A DNA stretch of 64,000 nt from Streptomyces katrae (GTDB lineage: Bacteria; Actinomycetota; Actinomycetes; Streptomycetales; Streptomycetaceae), in contig NZ_CP020042.1 of assembly GCF_002028425.1 (NCBI RefSeq), positions 558,001 through 622,000 on the forward strand, given 5' to 3'. The notes beneath the pieces were generated by a model that was given only the letters and a program-made list of their open reading frames with translations, did no database searches and had not been told where the DNA came from. Positions 1 to 7,557 of the stretch are shown here, in pieces (position 1 is the first letter of the stretch; every line of letters begins with the position of its first letter). Position numbers and translations under genes: made by a program.

Positions 1-96
1 GGGGACCAGGCCGGCGTACGCCGCCTGCCAGCCCCGGACCCGGATCGCCGCGACGGCCTCGATGTCGGCCGCGTCCATGTCCCGTACACGTATCAT
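1..96 (-). CDS. GNAT-family acetyltransferase, N-terminal fragment (runs off left edge)
   Basis: The minus strand starts with ATG at 96 and stays open for 32 codons to the window edge. It reads MIRVRDMDAADIEAV followed by IRVRGWQAAYAGLVP. The pattern of basic N-terminus, acidic stretch and W-x-x-A-Y-x-G-L-V/I-P is the usual start of a GNAT N-acetyltransferase. An internal ATG at 78 is a possible alternative start. Substrate cannot be judged from the fragment. Confidence 0.7.
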   Translation of the reverse strand, partial: MIRVRDMDAADIEAVAAIRVRGWQAAYAGLVP

Positions 97-208
97 CGCG
101 CCACCCTAGTGCTGTGACCGGAAAGGTTCACCGTACGAGCCGCGGCCCTCCGCCTTGCGATGCACCGCACCGGACACCGCGAACCGGCAAACCTTTCCAG
201 CCACAGCA

Positions 209-1150
209 CTAGCCGCTCACGATCAGGTCCGGCCCGGAGGGCGACGGCCGGGCCGGTGCGGTGCGGGACGGCCGCTGCCGGGGCGTTCCCAGCCGGTCGC
301 GGCCGAAAACGATCTCGGCCATCCGCCGCTCGGGGCCGCGGCGGCGCAGGAGCAGGTGGCCGATGAAGGCGGCCGGGCCGAAGAACACCTGGGCGGGCAT
401 CACCGCCGGGACGTGGCCGGTGACCGCGCCGGCGATGTGCAGCGCGGCCACAGGGGCTACGACGCCGAAGAGCAGCACCAGCGCGGTCCCGGTCCACAGC
501 CCCGCCTTCCCGTACGCCTTGTGGGCGGTGGTGGTGAAGAGGGCGTACGCCAGCAGGTCGCCCATGCCGACCACCGCGCCGAGGTCCTCTCCGATGCGCA
601 GCCCGGCCGCGGGGGCGAACGGATAGCCCTGTACGGCTTCGGACAGCTCCTCGGTCAGGGGCACGACCCAGGCGAAGACCGCGTCGTAGAGGGTGAGGGC
701 GAGCAGGAACCAGGCAACGTTCCTCAGCCGCATCCCGCCCTGCACGTTGATGTTGGTGGCGGAGACCACGACGAGGCCGACGACGCAACTGTTGAGGATC
801 CAGTAGGGCGCGGAGGTGTCGCCGAAGGCGAGGTGGGCGCCGAGCACGGCGGCGATCAGCGCGGCGATCAGGGCCCAGCGCAGCCGGCCGTTGCCGATGA
901 CGGGCTGGTAGCCGACGGACAGCCCGCCCGCGAAGACGAGGGCGAGCACGACCGGCAGGACGGCGCCGGGCAGCGCGAGGTAGACGTACGGCAGTGCCAG
1001 GACGAAGCCCATCATCACGAAGATGTCGCGGCCGTCGAAGACGCCGACCGGCGGCCTCGTCGCGCGTACGGTACGGAAGTAGTGGACCGCTCCGGCGCAC
1101 ACTGCGAGCGCCAGGGCGCTGGTGACCGCGAGCTGGAAGAAGACCGTCAT
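209..1150 (-). CDS. Presenilin/SPP-like GxGD intramembrane aspartyl protease (candidate)
   Basis: A 313-aa, very hydrophobic protein with about eight or nine membrane segments. Y155-D156 lies inside one segment and G195-M196-G197-D198 at the head of the next. This YD...GxGD pair is the catalytic signature of presenilin, signal-peptide peptidase and archaeal presenilin homologues. A late segment carries M251-P252-A253-Q254, at the place of the PAL motif but not identical. The C-terminal ~45 residues are soluble and Arg/Pro-rich. ATG 1150 overlaps the end of the upstream adenylase gene by 4 bp (ATGA), so the two are translationally coupled. By inference it would cleave a membrane-bound substrate, perhaps the 29-aa peptide encoded at the head of this operon. 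It could instead be an ordinary membrane protein carrying a chance motif. Confidence 0.6.
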   Translation of the reverse strand: MTVFFQLAVTSALALAVCAGAVHYFRTVRATRPPVGVFDGRDIFVMMGFVLALPYVYLALPGAVLPVVLALVFAGGLSVGYQPVIGNGRLRWALIAALIAAVLGAHLAFGDTSAPYWILNSCVVGLVVVSATNINVQGGMRLRNVAWFLLALTLYDAVFAWVVPLTEELSEAVQGYPFAPAAGLRIGEDLGAVVGMGDLLAYALFTTTAHKAYGKAGLWTGTALVLLFGVVAPVAALHIAGAVTGHVPAVMPAQVFFGPAAFIGHLLLRRRGPERRMAEIVFGRDRLGTPRQRPSRTAPARPSPSGPDLIVSG

Positions 1151-2559
1151 GCGGGGCTCCGGGTGAAAGTGTGCTCCAACAGGTCGCAGCGGAGGGGGAA
1201 GCGCCGCGCGGCCTCCTCGTCGCTGAGCGGCAGGATCGTGACGTCCGCATCGATGTCCTGGGCCCGCAGCCGCTCGGTCACTTCGGCGGCGGTGACCTCC
1301 TTGGCGGCGACCTCCACATGGAGTCGGCCGTCGGCCCCGACGGCTGCCCGGTGGCGCAGCGGGAACGGCAGCCCGGGGGTACCGTCCAGCGCCTCCACGA
1401 TCTCGCGCGGGGTCACGACGGCGTCGCTGGTGCGGTGCAGCTGGCCCGCCTTGCCGAGGATGTAGGAGACCGCGGGCACCATCGCCAGTTCGCAGTCCGG
1501 TTCTTCCTCCAGGGCGCGGACGACGTCACCGGTGTTGTACCGCAGGACGGGCATGCACTCCCGGTAGGGGTAGTACGGCGTGACCGTCAGCTCGCCGAGC
1601 CGGCCGGGGGCGGCGGGCTCGCCCGTCTCCAGGTCGAGCACCTCCGTGTACCCCATGTTGGGATCGATGTGCAGATGGCGCCGGCTACAGGTACGGCCGC
1701 CGACGGGCAGCAGCTCGGTCATGCCGAAGGCGTCGCCGACGACCTCGGCCCCGAACGTCTCGCGCAGGGCGTCCATGAGGTTCCGCGACAGCATCTCCCC
1801 GCCGCCGTAGATCGCCCGCAGCCCGAAGTCGTCGGGGCCGTAGCCGCTTCGGCGTGCGGCGGTCACCAGCTGGCCCAGGTAGCTGGGGGCGCCGGTGAGT
1901 ATGGTGGGCCGGGTGCCGTTCCGGCCGAGCAGGTGCTCGATGGACTCGTCCGGCGGGATCTGCCCCACGACGTGGCACGACGCGTTGGCGAGCCGGCACA
2001 CGGCGACGTCCTCCTGTACGGCGGCCGTCGCCCTGGAGCTGAGGTTGATCTGCATCCGGTCGCCGGGGCCGAGTTCGCCGCGCAGGACGAGGGACAGCGC
2101 GATCAGCGCGGGCCAGAGTTCCATCTCGTAGCGGGAGAGCCAGATCTGGACGGGACGGCCGGTGGTGCCGGTCGTCTGCGTCGCCAGGTACGGGGCGCTG
2201 CACAGGAAGTCGGCGGGGCGTTCGATCAGGTCGGCCTTGCGCGTGACCGGGATGCGGGTGAGCGTCTCGGTGGTCAGCCCCTCGAGGTCCACTCCGGCGA
2301 GCAGCTCGCGGTAGAAGGGCGAGCGCTTGGCGAGCTTGCGCACGGTCCGCCGGAGCGCGCGGTTCTGCAACTCCCGGCGCTCGTCCGGGTCGGTGAACGG
2401 CCCGTCGGCCAGTTCGTCGACGTCGTCGCCCAGCGAGCCGAACTCCTCGAGCGTGGCAAGAGCGTCGGCGACCAGCCGCTCCACGGTCCGTGCGCTCAGC
2501 CGTCGGCCGAACACCATGGACAGCGCCACCCGTACCTGCCGGACACCGGTCTCCAGCAC
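1147..2559 (-). CDS. PaaK / coenzyme F390 synthetase-like AMP-forming ligase
   Basis: A 470-aa adenylate-forming enzyme of the phenylacetate-CoA ligase type. Visible motifs are the phosphate loop QTTGTTGRP near residue 155, YGGGEML, GMTELLP and YNTGDVV. The C-terminal subdomain is ACT-like, as in PaaK. The usual Lys after the phosphate loop is replaced by Val (GRPVQIW). There are no phenylacetate-degradation neighbours. The gene sits 70 bp behind a 29-codon peptide gene, past a strong hairpin, and overlaps the following membrane-protease gene. The context suggests it activates a carboxylate, possibly on the peptide, rather than acting in catabolism. That role is inference; the family assignment is firm. 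Confidence 0.85.
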   Translation of the reverse strand: MLETGVRQVRVALSMVFGRRLSARTVERLVADALATLEEFGSLGDDVDELADGPFTDPDERRELQNRALRRTVRKLAKRSPFYRELLAGVDLEGLTTETLTRIPVTRKADLIERPADFLCSAPYLATQTTGTTGRPVQIWLSRYEMELWPALIALSLVLRGELGPGDRMQINLSSRATAAVQEDVAVCRLANASCHVVGQIPPDESIEHLLGRNGTRPTILTGAPSYLGQLVTAARRSGYGPDDFGLRAIYGGGEMLSRNLMDALRETFGAEVVGDAFGMTELLPVGGRTCSRRHLHIDPNMGYTEVLDLETGEPAAPGRLGELTVTPYYPYRECMPVLRYNTGDVVRALEEEPDCELAMVPAVSYILGKAGQLHRTSDAVVTPREIVEALDGTPGLPFPLRHRAAVGADGRLHVEVAAKEVTAAEVTERLRAQDIDADVTILPLSDEEAARRFPLRCDLLEHTFTRSPA

Positions 2560-2583
2560 TCATGCCTCCCTTGGGCGTAGCGA

Positions 2584-2614
2584 GGGGGTGGGGGCGGAAG
2601 CCGCCCCCACCCCC
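2584..2614 (-). terminator. Strong intercistronic hairpin (attenuator) between peptide gene and adenylase gene
   Basis: A perfect 14-bp stem (2584-2597 paired with 2601-2614) has a 3-nt AAG loop. It lies just after the stop of the 29-aa peptide gene and before the adenylase start. There is no T-tract, as is usual in Streptomyces. A partial terminator here would give much more peptide mRNA than enzyme mRNA, a common arrangement behind precursor-peptide genes. Confidence 0.75.
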
Positions 2615-2629
2615 CATTTCGGCTCTGCG

Positions 2630-2719
2630 TCAGCTGACGGAGCAGTACGAGAAGAAGACCGACGTCATGGCACCCATGACGTACTTGAACTGCTTGGCGC
2701 TCGTCTTGATGGCGCTCAT
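2630..2719 (-). CDS. 29-aa peptide, candidate precursor or signal peptide
   Basis: ATG at 2719, TGA at 2630-2632, 29 residues. A strong ribosome site (GGGGAGG at about 2724-2730) lies a few nucleotides upstream. The peptide starts MSAIKTSAKQFKY, with Lys at 5, 9 and 12. It then becomes hydrophobic (VMGAMTSVFF) and ends SYCSVS with a single Cys26, so it is amphipathic with a membrane-seeking C-terminal half. It heads an operon with a PaaK-like adenylase and a GxGD-type membrane protease, separated from them by a strong hairpin. I recognise no named family. It could be the substrate of both enzymes. The ribosome site and context argue that it is translated. Confidence 0.7.
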   Translation of the reverse strand: MSAIKTSAKQFKYVMGAMTSVFFSYCSVS

Positions 2720-2835
2720 ATGTGCCTCCCCTGTTTGCTGTGAGTGGACGAACACCTGGCCTCCGCCGGAGGTTCGGTGGTGCGCCCCTTGACGGACAAC
2801 ACACTGGCGCGATCGCGGCGAGCGGGCAATGATCG

Positions 2836-2852
2836 GGTCCATTCAACGGACC
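2836..2852. promoter_or_regulatory. Inverted repeat in the divergent peptide/IclR intergenic region
   Basis: GGTCC-attcaac-GGACC lies between the peptide gene (minus) and the IclR gene (plus). It is a plausible regulator site for the divergent promoters. A second palindrome, CCTCCGCCGGAGG, sits at 2760-2772. Neither site has a second copy that would support a specific regulator. Confidence 0.25.
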
Positions 2853-2956
2853 GGCGACTGAGGGGAATCCATACGGGCACCCCAACTGACCTGGCCCGAA
2901 CGGGGAATTGTGGGGGCCGTCCGATCGGCGGCCCCCTGCTTGAGAGGGGGACCCTC

Positions 2957-3751
2957 ATGGCCAGATCCGGCGCTGAGGGCCGCGGCGTGCTGGAAGGCGC
3001 GTTCGCTCTGATGGAAGTGCTCGCGCACGACGAAGAGGTGGGGCTGACCCGGCTGGCGAACGACGCCGCGCTGCCGAAGGCCACCGCCCACCGGCTGCTC
3101 GGACAGCTGGTCGAGCTGGGCGCGGTGCAGAGTCACGAAGGGCGTTACCGGCTGGGCCCGCGCACGTTCCGGCTGGGGCAGGCCTGGCATCCGGCGCGGG
3201 CGCTGCGGGCCGCTTCGGCGCAGCCGCTGCGGGAGCTCGCGGCGGTCGCCGGCGGGGTGAGCCTGAGCCTGTCGGTGCCCGAAGCGGGGCACATCATCGT
3301 CGTGGGGGGCATGCGGGGCGAGGTGGACGAGGTCTTCCCGCTGCGCTCGGGGGTGGTCCTGCCGCCCGGCAGCGCGGCGGAGCTGGTCCTCGCGGCGTCC
3401 GCGCCGGTGCCGCGGCGGCCGGCGGGGTGGACGGCGGCCGCATGGGCGCGCGAGGTGGCCGCGATCCGGGAGCGGGGGCTCGCGTTCGACCACGAGAGTT
3501 GCGTGGAGTCGTTGTCGTGCGTGGCGGCTCCAGTGCGCGCCGCCTCCGGTCACGTGGTGGCCGCGGTGGCGGTGACCGCCCTGAACGGGAAGCTGATCCC
3601 CCCGCTGGGCGATGCCGTGGGCCGCGCGGCATCGATGATCAGCGCCAGGCTGGCCCGGCTTCCGGAACCGGGGGCGCGAGCGCGCCGGAGCGGACCGGCC
3701 GTGGACCGGGGGGCTTCGGAACTGGCCGCTGCAGCGGAGCGGGTCCGCTGA
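2957..3751 (+). CDS. IclR-family transcriptional regulator
   Basis: A 264-aa protein. The N-terminal winged helix covers about residues 12-75, with the recognition stretch ALPKATAHRLLGQLVELG. The IclR effector-binding domain follows (SLSLSVPEAGHIIVVG, HESCVESLSCVAAPV, VAAVAVTAL). ATG 2957 is chosen because GAGAGGGGG stands just upstream; the open frame further upstream lacks family similarity. It is divergent from the peptide cassette and 254 bp ahead of the nucleobase permease, so either side could be its target. IclR proteins often control purine and aromatic catabolism. Confidence 0.88.
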   Translation: MARSGAEGRGVLEGAFALMEVLAHDEEVGLTRLANDAALPKATAHRLLGQLVELGAVQSHEGRYRLGPRTFRLGQAWHPARALRAASAQPLRELAAVAGGVSLSLSVPEAGHIIVVGGMRGEVDEVFPLRSGVVLPPGSAAELVLAASAPVPRRPAGWTAAAWAREVAAIRERGLAFDHESCVESLSCVAAPVRAASGHVVAAVAVTALNGKLIPPLGDAVGRAASMISARLARLPEPGARARRSGPAVDRGASELAAAAERVR

Positions 3752-3889
3752 GCCGGCGACCGGCGTGAGCTTCCGCTTCCCCCGCCCGGGCCATGGCCGC
3801 GGGCGGGGGAAGCGGCTTTCCGGGCGCCCGGGCCGGCACGTCGGCGCGACCGGCGCCCGCCGGCAATGGAATCAACGCGTCCGCAACCC

Positions 3890-3918
3890 TTGACGGGCCT
3901 TCGGGGCCCTCACATACT
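3890..3918 (+). promoter_or_regulatory. Sigma70-type promoter of the nucleobase operon
   Basis: TTGACG (3890-3895), 17-bp spacer, CATACT (3913-3918). This is a good match to a principal-sigma promoter and predicts a start near 3925, inside the palindrome that follows. Confidence 0.65.
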
Positions 3919-3920
3919 GG

Positions 3921-3940
3921 CGGCCAAATCGATTTGGCCG
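3921..3940. promoter_or_regulatory. Perfect 20-bp palindromic operator at the predicted start site
   Basis: CGGCCAAATCGATTTGGCCG is fully symmetric with a central CG. It covers the predicted transcription start of the permease operon. Palindromes with a central CG are typical of LacI/PurR-family operators, and a LacI-type gene closes this gene group at 7541-8620. Binding by that protein, or by the IclR protein upstream, is inferred. Confidence 0.65.
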
Positions 3941-3974
3941 CGCCCCGGCTCCTCCCTGGAGCCGGGGCGCGGCC
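3936..3974 (+). promoter_or_regulatory. Long hairpin in the 5' leader of the permease mRNA
   Basis: A perfect 17-bp stem (3936-3952 with 3958-3974) has a TCCCT loop. It overlaps the last 5 bp of the operator palindrome and sits about 30 nt before the GTG start. It may act as an attenuator or mRNA stabiliser. Confidence 0.5.
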
Positions 3975-4005
3975 GAAGCCGGAGCGAGCCGAACGGAGCT
4001 CGAAC

Positions 4006-5385
4006 GTGTCCAGTCCCCGCACACTCCCCCACCCCGTGGACCAGTCCCGCCCGCTGAGCCGGATCCTCCTGTTCGGCGTCCAGCACGTCCTCGTCATGGC
4101 GGCGACCCCCGTCTCGGCGATCTTCCTGATGAGCGCGACCCTGCACCTCGGCCCCCGGCTCACCGTGAACCTCCTCTCGGCGGCCTTCGTGCTGTCCGGG
4201 GTCGGCTCCCTGATCCAGTCGCTGGGGCCCTGGAAGTTCGGGCCCCGGCTGCCGTTCGTCATGCTGCCGGGCGGGGCCCCGCTGATCCTCTTCCTGGCCA
4301 TCGCCGACGAGCACGGGGTGCGCACCGCCACCGGGGCGGTGATCATCAGCGCGGTCTTCACCTTCCTCGTACTGCCGGTCTTCTCCCGCCTGCTGAAGTA
4401 CTTCCCCACCCTGGTCATCGGCACGATGATCGTCATCGTCGGGGTGAACCTGGTGAAGGTCGGTGCGCTCCTCGTCACCGGGCGTCCCGGCCAGCCGGGC
4501 TTCGCCGACCCCGCGAACCTGGCCCTGGGCCTGGCCACGATCGGCTTCACCGTGGCCCTCTACTGGCTGTTCAGCGGTGTCCTGCGGCAACTCGCCGTGA
4601 TGCTGGGCCTGATCGCCGGCAGCGTGCTGGCGTTCGCCCTCGGACGGATCGACTTCGGCGGGGTCACCGAGGGCGGGATCCTGAGCGCTCCGCAGCTGAT
4701 GCCGTTCGGCACGCCCGAGTTCCACCTGGTCGCCGCGCTGCCGCTGATGCTGTACGCCCTCGCCTCCATGGCCGAGGCCACCGGGCAGACCGTGATCAAC
4801 GCGGAGACCGTCGGCAAGGAGATCGACGCGCGCACCGCCGTACCGCGCACCGTCCGCGGGGACGCCCTGGTGTCCGTCCTGGCCGGCTTCCTCGGGCTGC
4901 CGCTGATGGTGACCAGCGGCGAGAACATCGGCATCGTCCGGGTCACCGGGGTGCGCAGCCGGTTCGTCACCGCGGCCGCCGGCGTGGTCCTCATCGCCAT
5001 CGGCTTCCTGGCGCCCGTCATCCGCGCCATCAGCGTCATCCCGTCCGCCGTCGTCGGCGGCACGGCCATGGTGGTCTTCGCCGTCATCACCGTGCTCGGC
5101 GTGCAGATGCTCGGGAAGGCCCAACTGGACCGGCACTCGCACGCGTTCATCTGCGCCGTCGCCATCGCGCTGGGCCTGCTGCCGATCCTGGTCCCCGGCG
5201 TCTACGCGGGCCTGCCCTCCGGCGCCCGGATCCTGCTCGAAAGCGGCGTGGCCGTAGGCGCGTTCACCGCCGCGCTCCTCAACGTCCTGTTCCACCACGT
5301 ACGGCCCCGGCTCTCCCGCGGCGCCGCCGGCCCCGCCCTCGCTCCCGCCGACGCGGGCGCCCCCGCTCCCCTGCCCCATGTGTGA
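4006..5385 (+). CDS. NCS2-family nucleobase (uracil/xanthine) permease
   Basis: A 459-aa membrane transporter of the nucleobase-ascorbate family. The N-terminal block FGVQHVLVMAATPVSA and the NAT signature ENIGIVRVTG (from E306) are both visible, with 12-14 membrane spans. GTG 4006 has a GGAG site; the open frame upstream of it covers the promoter and hairpin and is not coding. The next gene is a deaminase-type amidohydrolase, so uptake of a purine, pyrimidine or related heterocycle is likely. The exact substrate is not readable. Confidence 0.9.
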   Translation: MSSPRTLPHPVDQSRPLSRILLFGVQHVLVMAATPVSAIFLMSATLHLGPRLTVNLLSAAFVLSGVGSLIQSLGPWKFGPRLPFVMLPGGAPLILFLAIADEHGVRTATGAVIISAVFTFLVLPVFSRLLKYFPTLVIGTMIVIVGVNLVKVGALLVTGRPGQPGFADPANLALGLATIGFTVALYWLFSGVLRQLAVMLGLIAGSVLAFALGRIDFGGVTEGGILSAPQLMPFGTPEFHLVAALPLMLYALASMAEATGQTVINAETVGKEIDARTAVPRTVRGDALVSVLAGFLGLPLMVTSGENIGIVRVTGVRSRFVTAAAGVVLIAIGFLAPVIRAISVIPSAVVGGTAMVVFAVITVLGVQMLGKAQLDRHSHAFICAVAIALGLLPILVPGVYAGLPSGARILLESGVAVGAFTAALLNVLFHHVRPRLSRGAAGPALAPADAGAPAPLPHV

Positions 5386-5404
5386 GCCCTACGCGAAAGA
5401 CGAG

Positions 5405-6850
5405 ATGAGCACCCTCCCGATGAGACACCACACCACCGCCGGCCCCCTCCCCGACCTCCGCCGGCCGGCCGACGGTCCCCGGCTCCTGGTCCCGGACCTC
5501 GTGCTCACCCCCGAGGGCCTGCGGGAGGGCTACGCGGCCGTCGTCGACGGCGGCGCCTTCCAGGCCGTCGGGCCGGCCGCCGTGCTGGAGCGCGAGCACC
5601 CCCGGCTGACGCCGGTCCGGCTGCCCGGGCACCTGCTGATGCCGGGGTTCGTCGACGCGCACCACCACCTGACGCAGAGCTTCGGCGCGGCCCTGGCCTT
5701 CGGCGAGCCCTCCGAGATCTTCCGCCGCGTCTGGGTCCCCCTCGAGGGAGCCCTGGACGAGGAATCCGCCTACACGGCCGCCAAGCTGTCGGCGCTGGAA
5801 TCCCTGCGGGGCGGGTTCACCACCGTCGCCGAGGCCGGCACCCGGGCCCCGGTGGACGTCGGTGTCGTGGCCGCGGCCGCGGGCGACGCGGGAATCCGCT
5901 GCGTCCTCGGGCTCGTCTGCAACGACGTCCCCGATCCCGCGGGGGCCGGGGGGACGGAGGACACCGCCTCCGTCCTGGCCGCCGCCGAGAAGCACCTCGC
6001 CCGGTACGAGGGCGCGGAGCTGGTCCACCCGTCGCTGGCGGTCCCGGTCCCGGAGGCCGCCACGGAGCGGACCCTGCGGCACACCGCCCGGCTCGCCGCC
6101 GAAGCGGGCGCCGTGGTCCAGATCCACGTCAACGAGCACCTCGCCGCCGTGGAACGCTCCCTGGTCCGGCACGGGCTGCGCCCGCTGGAGTACCTGCGGG
6201 AAGCCGGCGCGCTGGGGCCGCAGTTGCTCGCGGCCCACGCCACGCTGGTCACCCCGTCCGAGCTCACCCTGCTCGCCGACGCGGGCGCCGCCGTGAGCTA
6301 CAACCCGGTCGCCAGCGCGTGGAAGGGCAACGCCGTGGCCCCGGCCACCGCCATGGCCGAACGCGGGATCCGCTTCGGCCTGGGCACGGACGGCACCCGC
6401 GGCGACGCGCTGCGCCTCGTGGAGGCCGCCGAGTTCGCCCAGCGCCTCGCCTACGGCCTGGCCACCGGGGACTCCTCCTGCGGGGCGGGCTGGACCTGGC
6501 TGGACCGCGGCGGCCCGGGCGGCGCGGACGCCCTCGGCCTCGGGGCGCTCACCGGCCGGATCGCCGCCGGGGCGGCCGCCGACTTCCTGCTGGTCGACGT
6601 CGGCGGCCCGGAGATGCGGATCTCCCGGGACCTGCCCTGGGAGCTGGTCCGGCGCGGGAACCGCGACCAGATCACCGCCGTGTTCGTCGCCGGCCGGCTG
6701 CGGATGTGGCGGGGCCGGGCCGTCGGCTGGGACGACCTCGCGTTCCTCGACCGGGCGGCGGAGCTGGCCGACGAGGTGGTCGCACGGGCCGGCGTGACCC
6801 GGGCGCACCCGACCTCCGCGGCCGCACGGGCCGGGAGCGCCGTCCGGTGA
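5405..6850 (+). CDS. Amidohydrolase of the guanine/cytosine deaminase (AtzA/TrzN) type
   Basis: A 481-aa metal-dependent hydrolase. The HxH pair of the first strand is at H86/H88 (VDAHHHLTQ). Later metal and catalytic residues appear in QIHVNEH, LAAHATLV and LGTDGTRG. It resembles 8-oxoguanine or hydroxydechloroatrazine-type deaminases. ATG 5405 is preferred over ATG 5378, which overlaps the permease stop, because GAAAGACGAG precedes it. It lies between a nucleobase permease and a TauE/SafE exporter in one operon, suggesting deamination of an imported ring compound. Confidence 0.8.
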   Translation: MSTLPMRHHTTAGPLPDLRRPADGPRLLVPDLVLTPEGLREGYAAVVDGGAFQAVGPAAVLEREHPRLTPVRLPGHLLMPGFVDAHHHLTQSFGAALAFGEPSEIFRRVWVPLEGALDEESAYTAAKLSALESLRGGFTTVAEAGTRAPVDVGVVAAAAGDAGIRCVLGLVCNDVPDPAGAGGTEDTASVLAAAEKHLARYEGAELVHPSLAVPVPEAATERTLRHTARLAAEAGAVVQIHVNEHLAAVERSLVRHGLRPLEYLREAGALGPQLLAAHATLVTPSELTLLADAGAAVSYNPVASAWKGNAVAPATAMAERGIRFGLGTDGTRGDALRLVEAAEFAQRLAYGLATGDSSCGAGWTWLDRGGPGGADALGLGALTGRIAAGAAADFLLVDVGGPEMRISRDLPWELVRRGNRDQITAVFVAGRLRMWRGRAVGWDDLAFLDRAAELADEVVARAGVTRAHPTSAAARAGSAVR

Positions 6851-7557
6851 GCGCCGCGACCTTGCTGGTCCTCGCCCTGGTCGTGGCGGTCGCCGCGTTC
6901 GTCCAGGGGACCAGCGGCCTCGGGTTCGCGCTGGTCGTCGCCCCGGTGGCCGGACTGCTCGACCCCTCGCTGCTGCCGGTGTTCGTCCTCGCGTCGATGA
7001 TCCCGCTGAACCTCTACGTGGTCTGGCGCGAACGGCACTCGCTGGACCTGCGGGGCGCGGGCTGGATCTCGGCGGCGCGGCTCGCCGCGACCCCCGGCGG
7101 GCTCCTGCTGCTGTGGGCCGTGCCCGGGCAGCGGCTCGGCGTCGTCGTCGGCGTGGCGACCGTCCTGGCGGCGGCCGTCAGCCTGGCGGCGCCGGCCTTC
7201 GTGCCGGGCCGGGCCGCCTACCTGGGCGCGGGCGTGGTCACGGGACTCACCGAGACGGCGACGGGGGTGGGCGGTCCGCCGCTGGCCCTGGTCTACCAGC
7301 ACCGTCCGCCCGCGGAGCTGAGGTCCACGGTCGCGCTGTGCTTCCTGGTCGGCGAGGTGGTCTCCCTCGTCCTGCTCCTGGCCACCGGCCACGGCACGCC
7401 GGGTCAACTGGGCTGGGCCGCAGCCCTGTTGCCCGCGCTGGCCCTCGGGGCGTGGCTGAGCCGGCTGGCGCACCACCGGATCGACGCCGCGCGGATGCGC
7501 CCCCTGGTCCTGGGCTTCGCGCTCGTCTCCGGTGCGGTGCTCATCCTGGCTCCGTGA
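6847..7557 (+). CDS. TauE/SafE-family membrane exporter
   Basis: A 236-aa polytopic protein. FVQGTSGLGFALV near residue 18 and GLTETATGVGGPPLAL in the middle are the paired glycine-rich blocks of the sulfite/organic-acid exporter family. GTG 6847 overlaps the TGA of the amidohydrolase, so it is coupled to it. The 3' end overlaps the convergent LacI-type gene by 17 bp. It probably moves a product of the upstream deaminase pathway, by inference. Confidence 0.85.
   Translation: MSAATLLVLALVVAVAAFVQGTSGLGFALVVAPVAGLLDPSLLPVFVLASMIPLNLYVVWRERHSLDLRGAGWISAARLAATPGGLLLLWAVPGQRLGVVVGVATVLAAAVSLAAPAFVPGRAAYLGAGVVTGLTETATGVGGPPLALVYQHRPPAELRSTVALCFLVGEVVSLVLLLATGHGTPGQLGWAAALLPALALGAWLSRLAHHRIDAARMRPLVLGFALVSGAVLILAP

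Noticed and set aside
2760..2772. CCTCCGCCGGAGG palindrome as an operator
   Set aside because: Such GC palindromes are frequent by chance in this DNA and no second copy supports it.
3793..4005. Extending the permease to the first ATG at 3793
   Set aside because: That stretch contains the promoter, operator and hairpin, and the protein family begins near GTG 4006.
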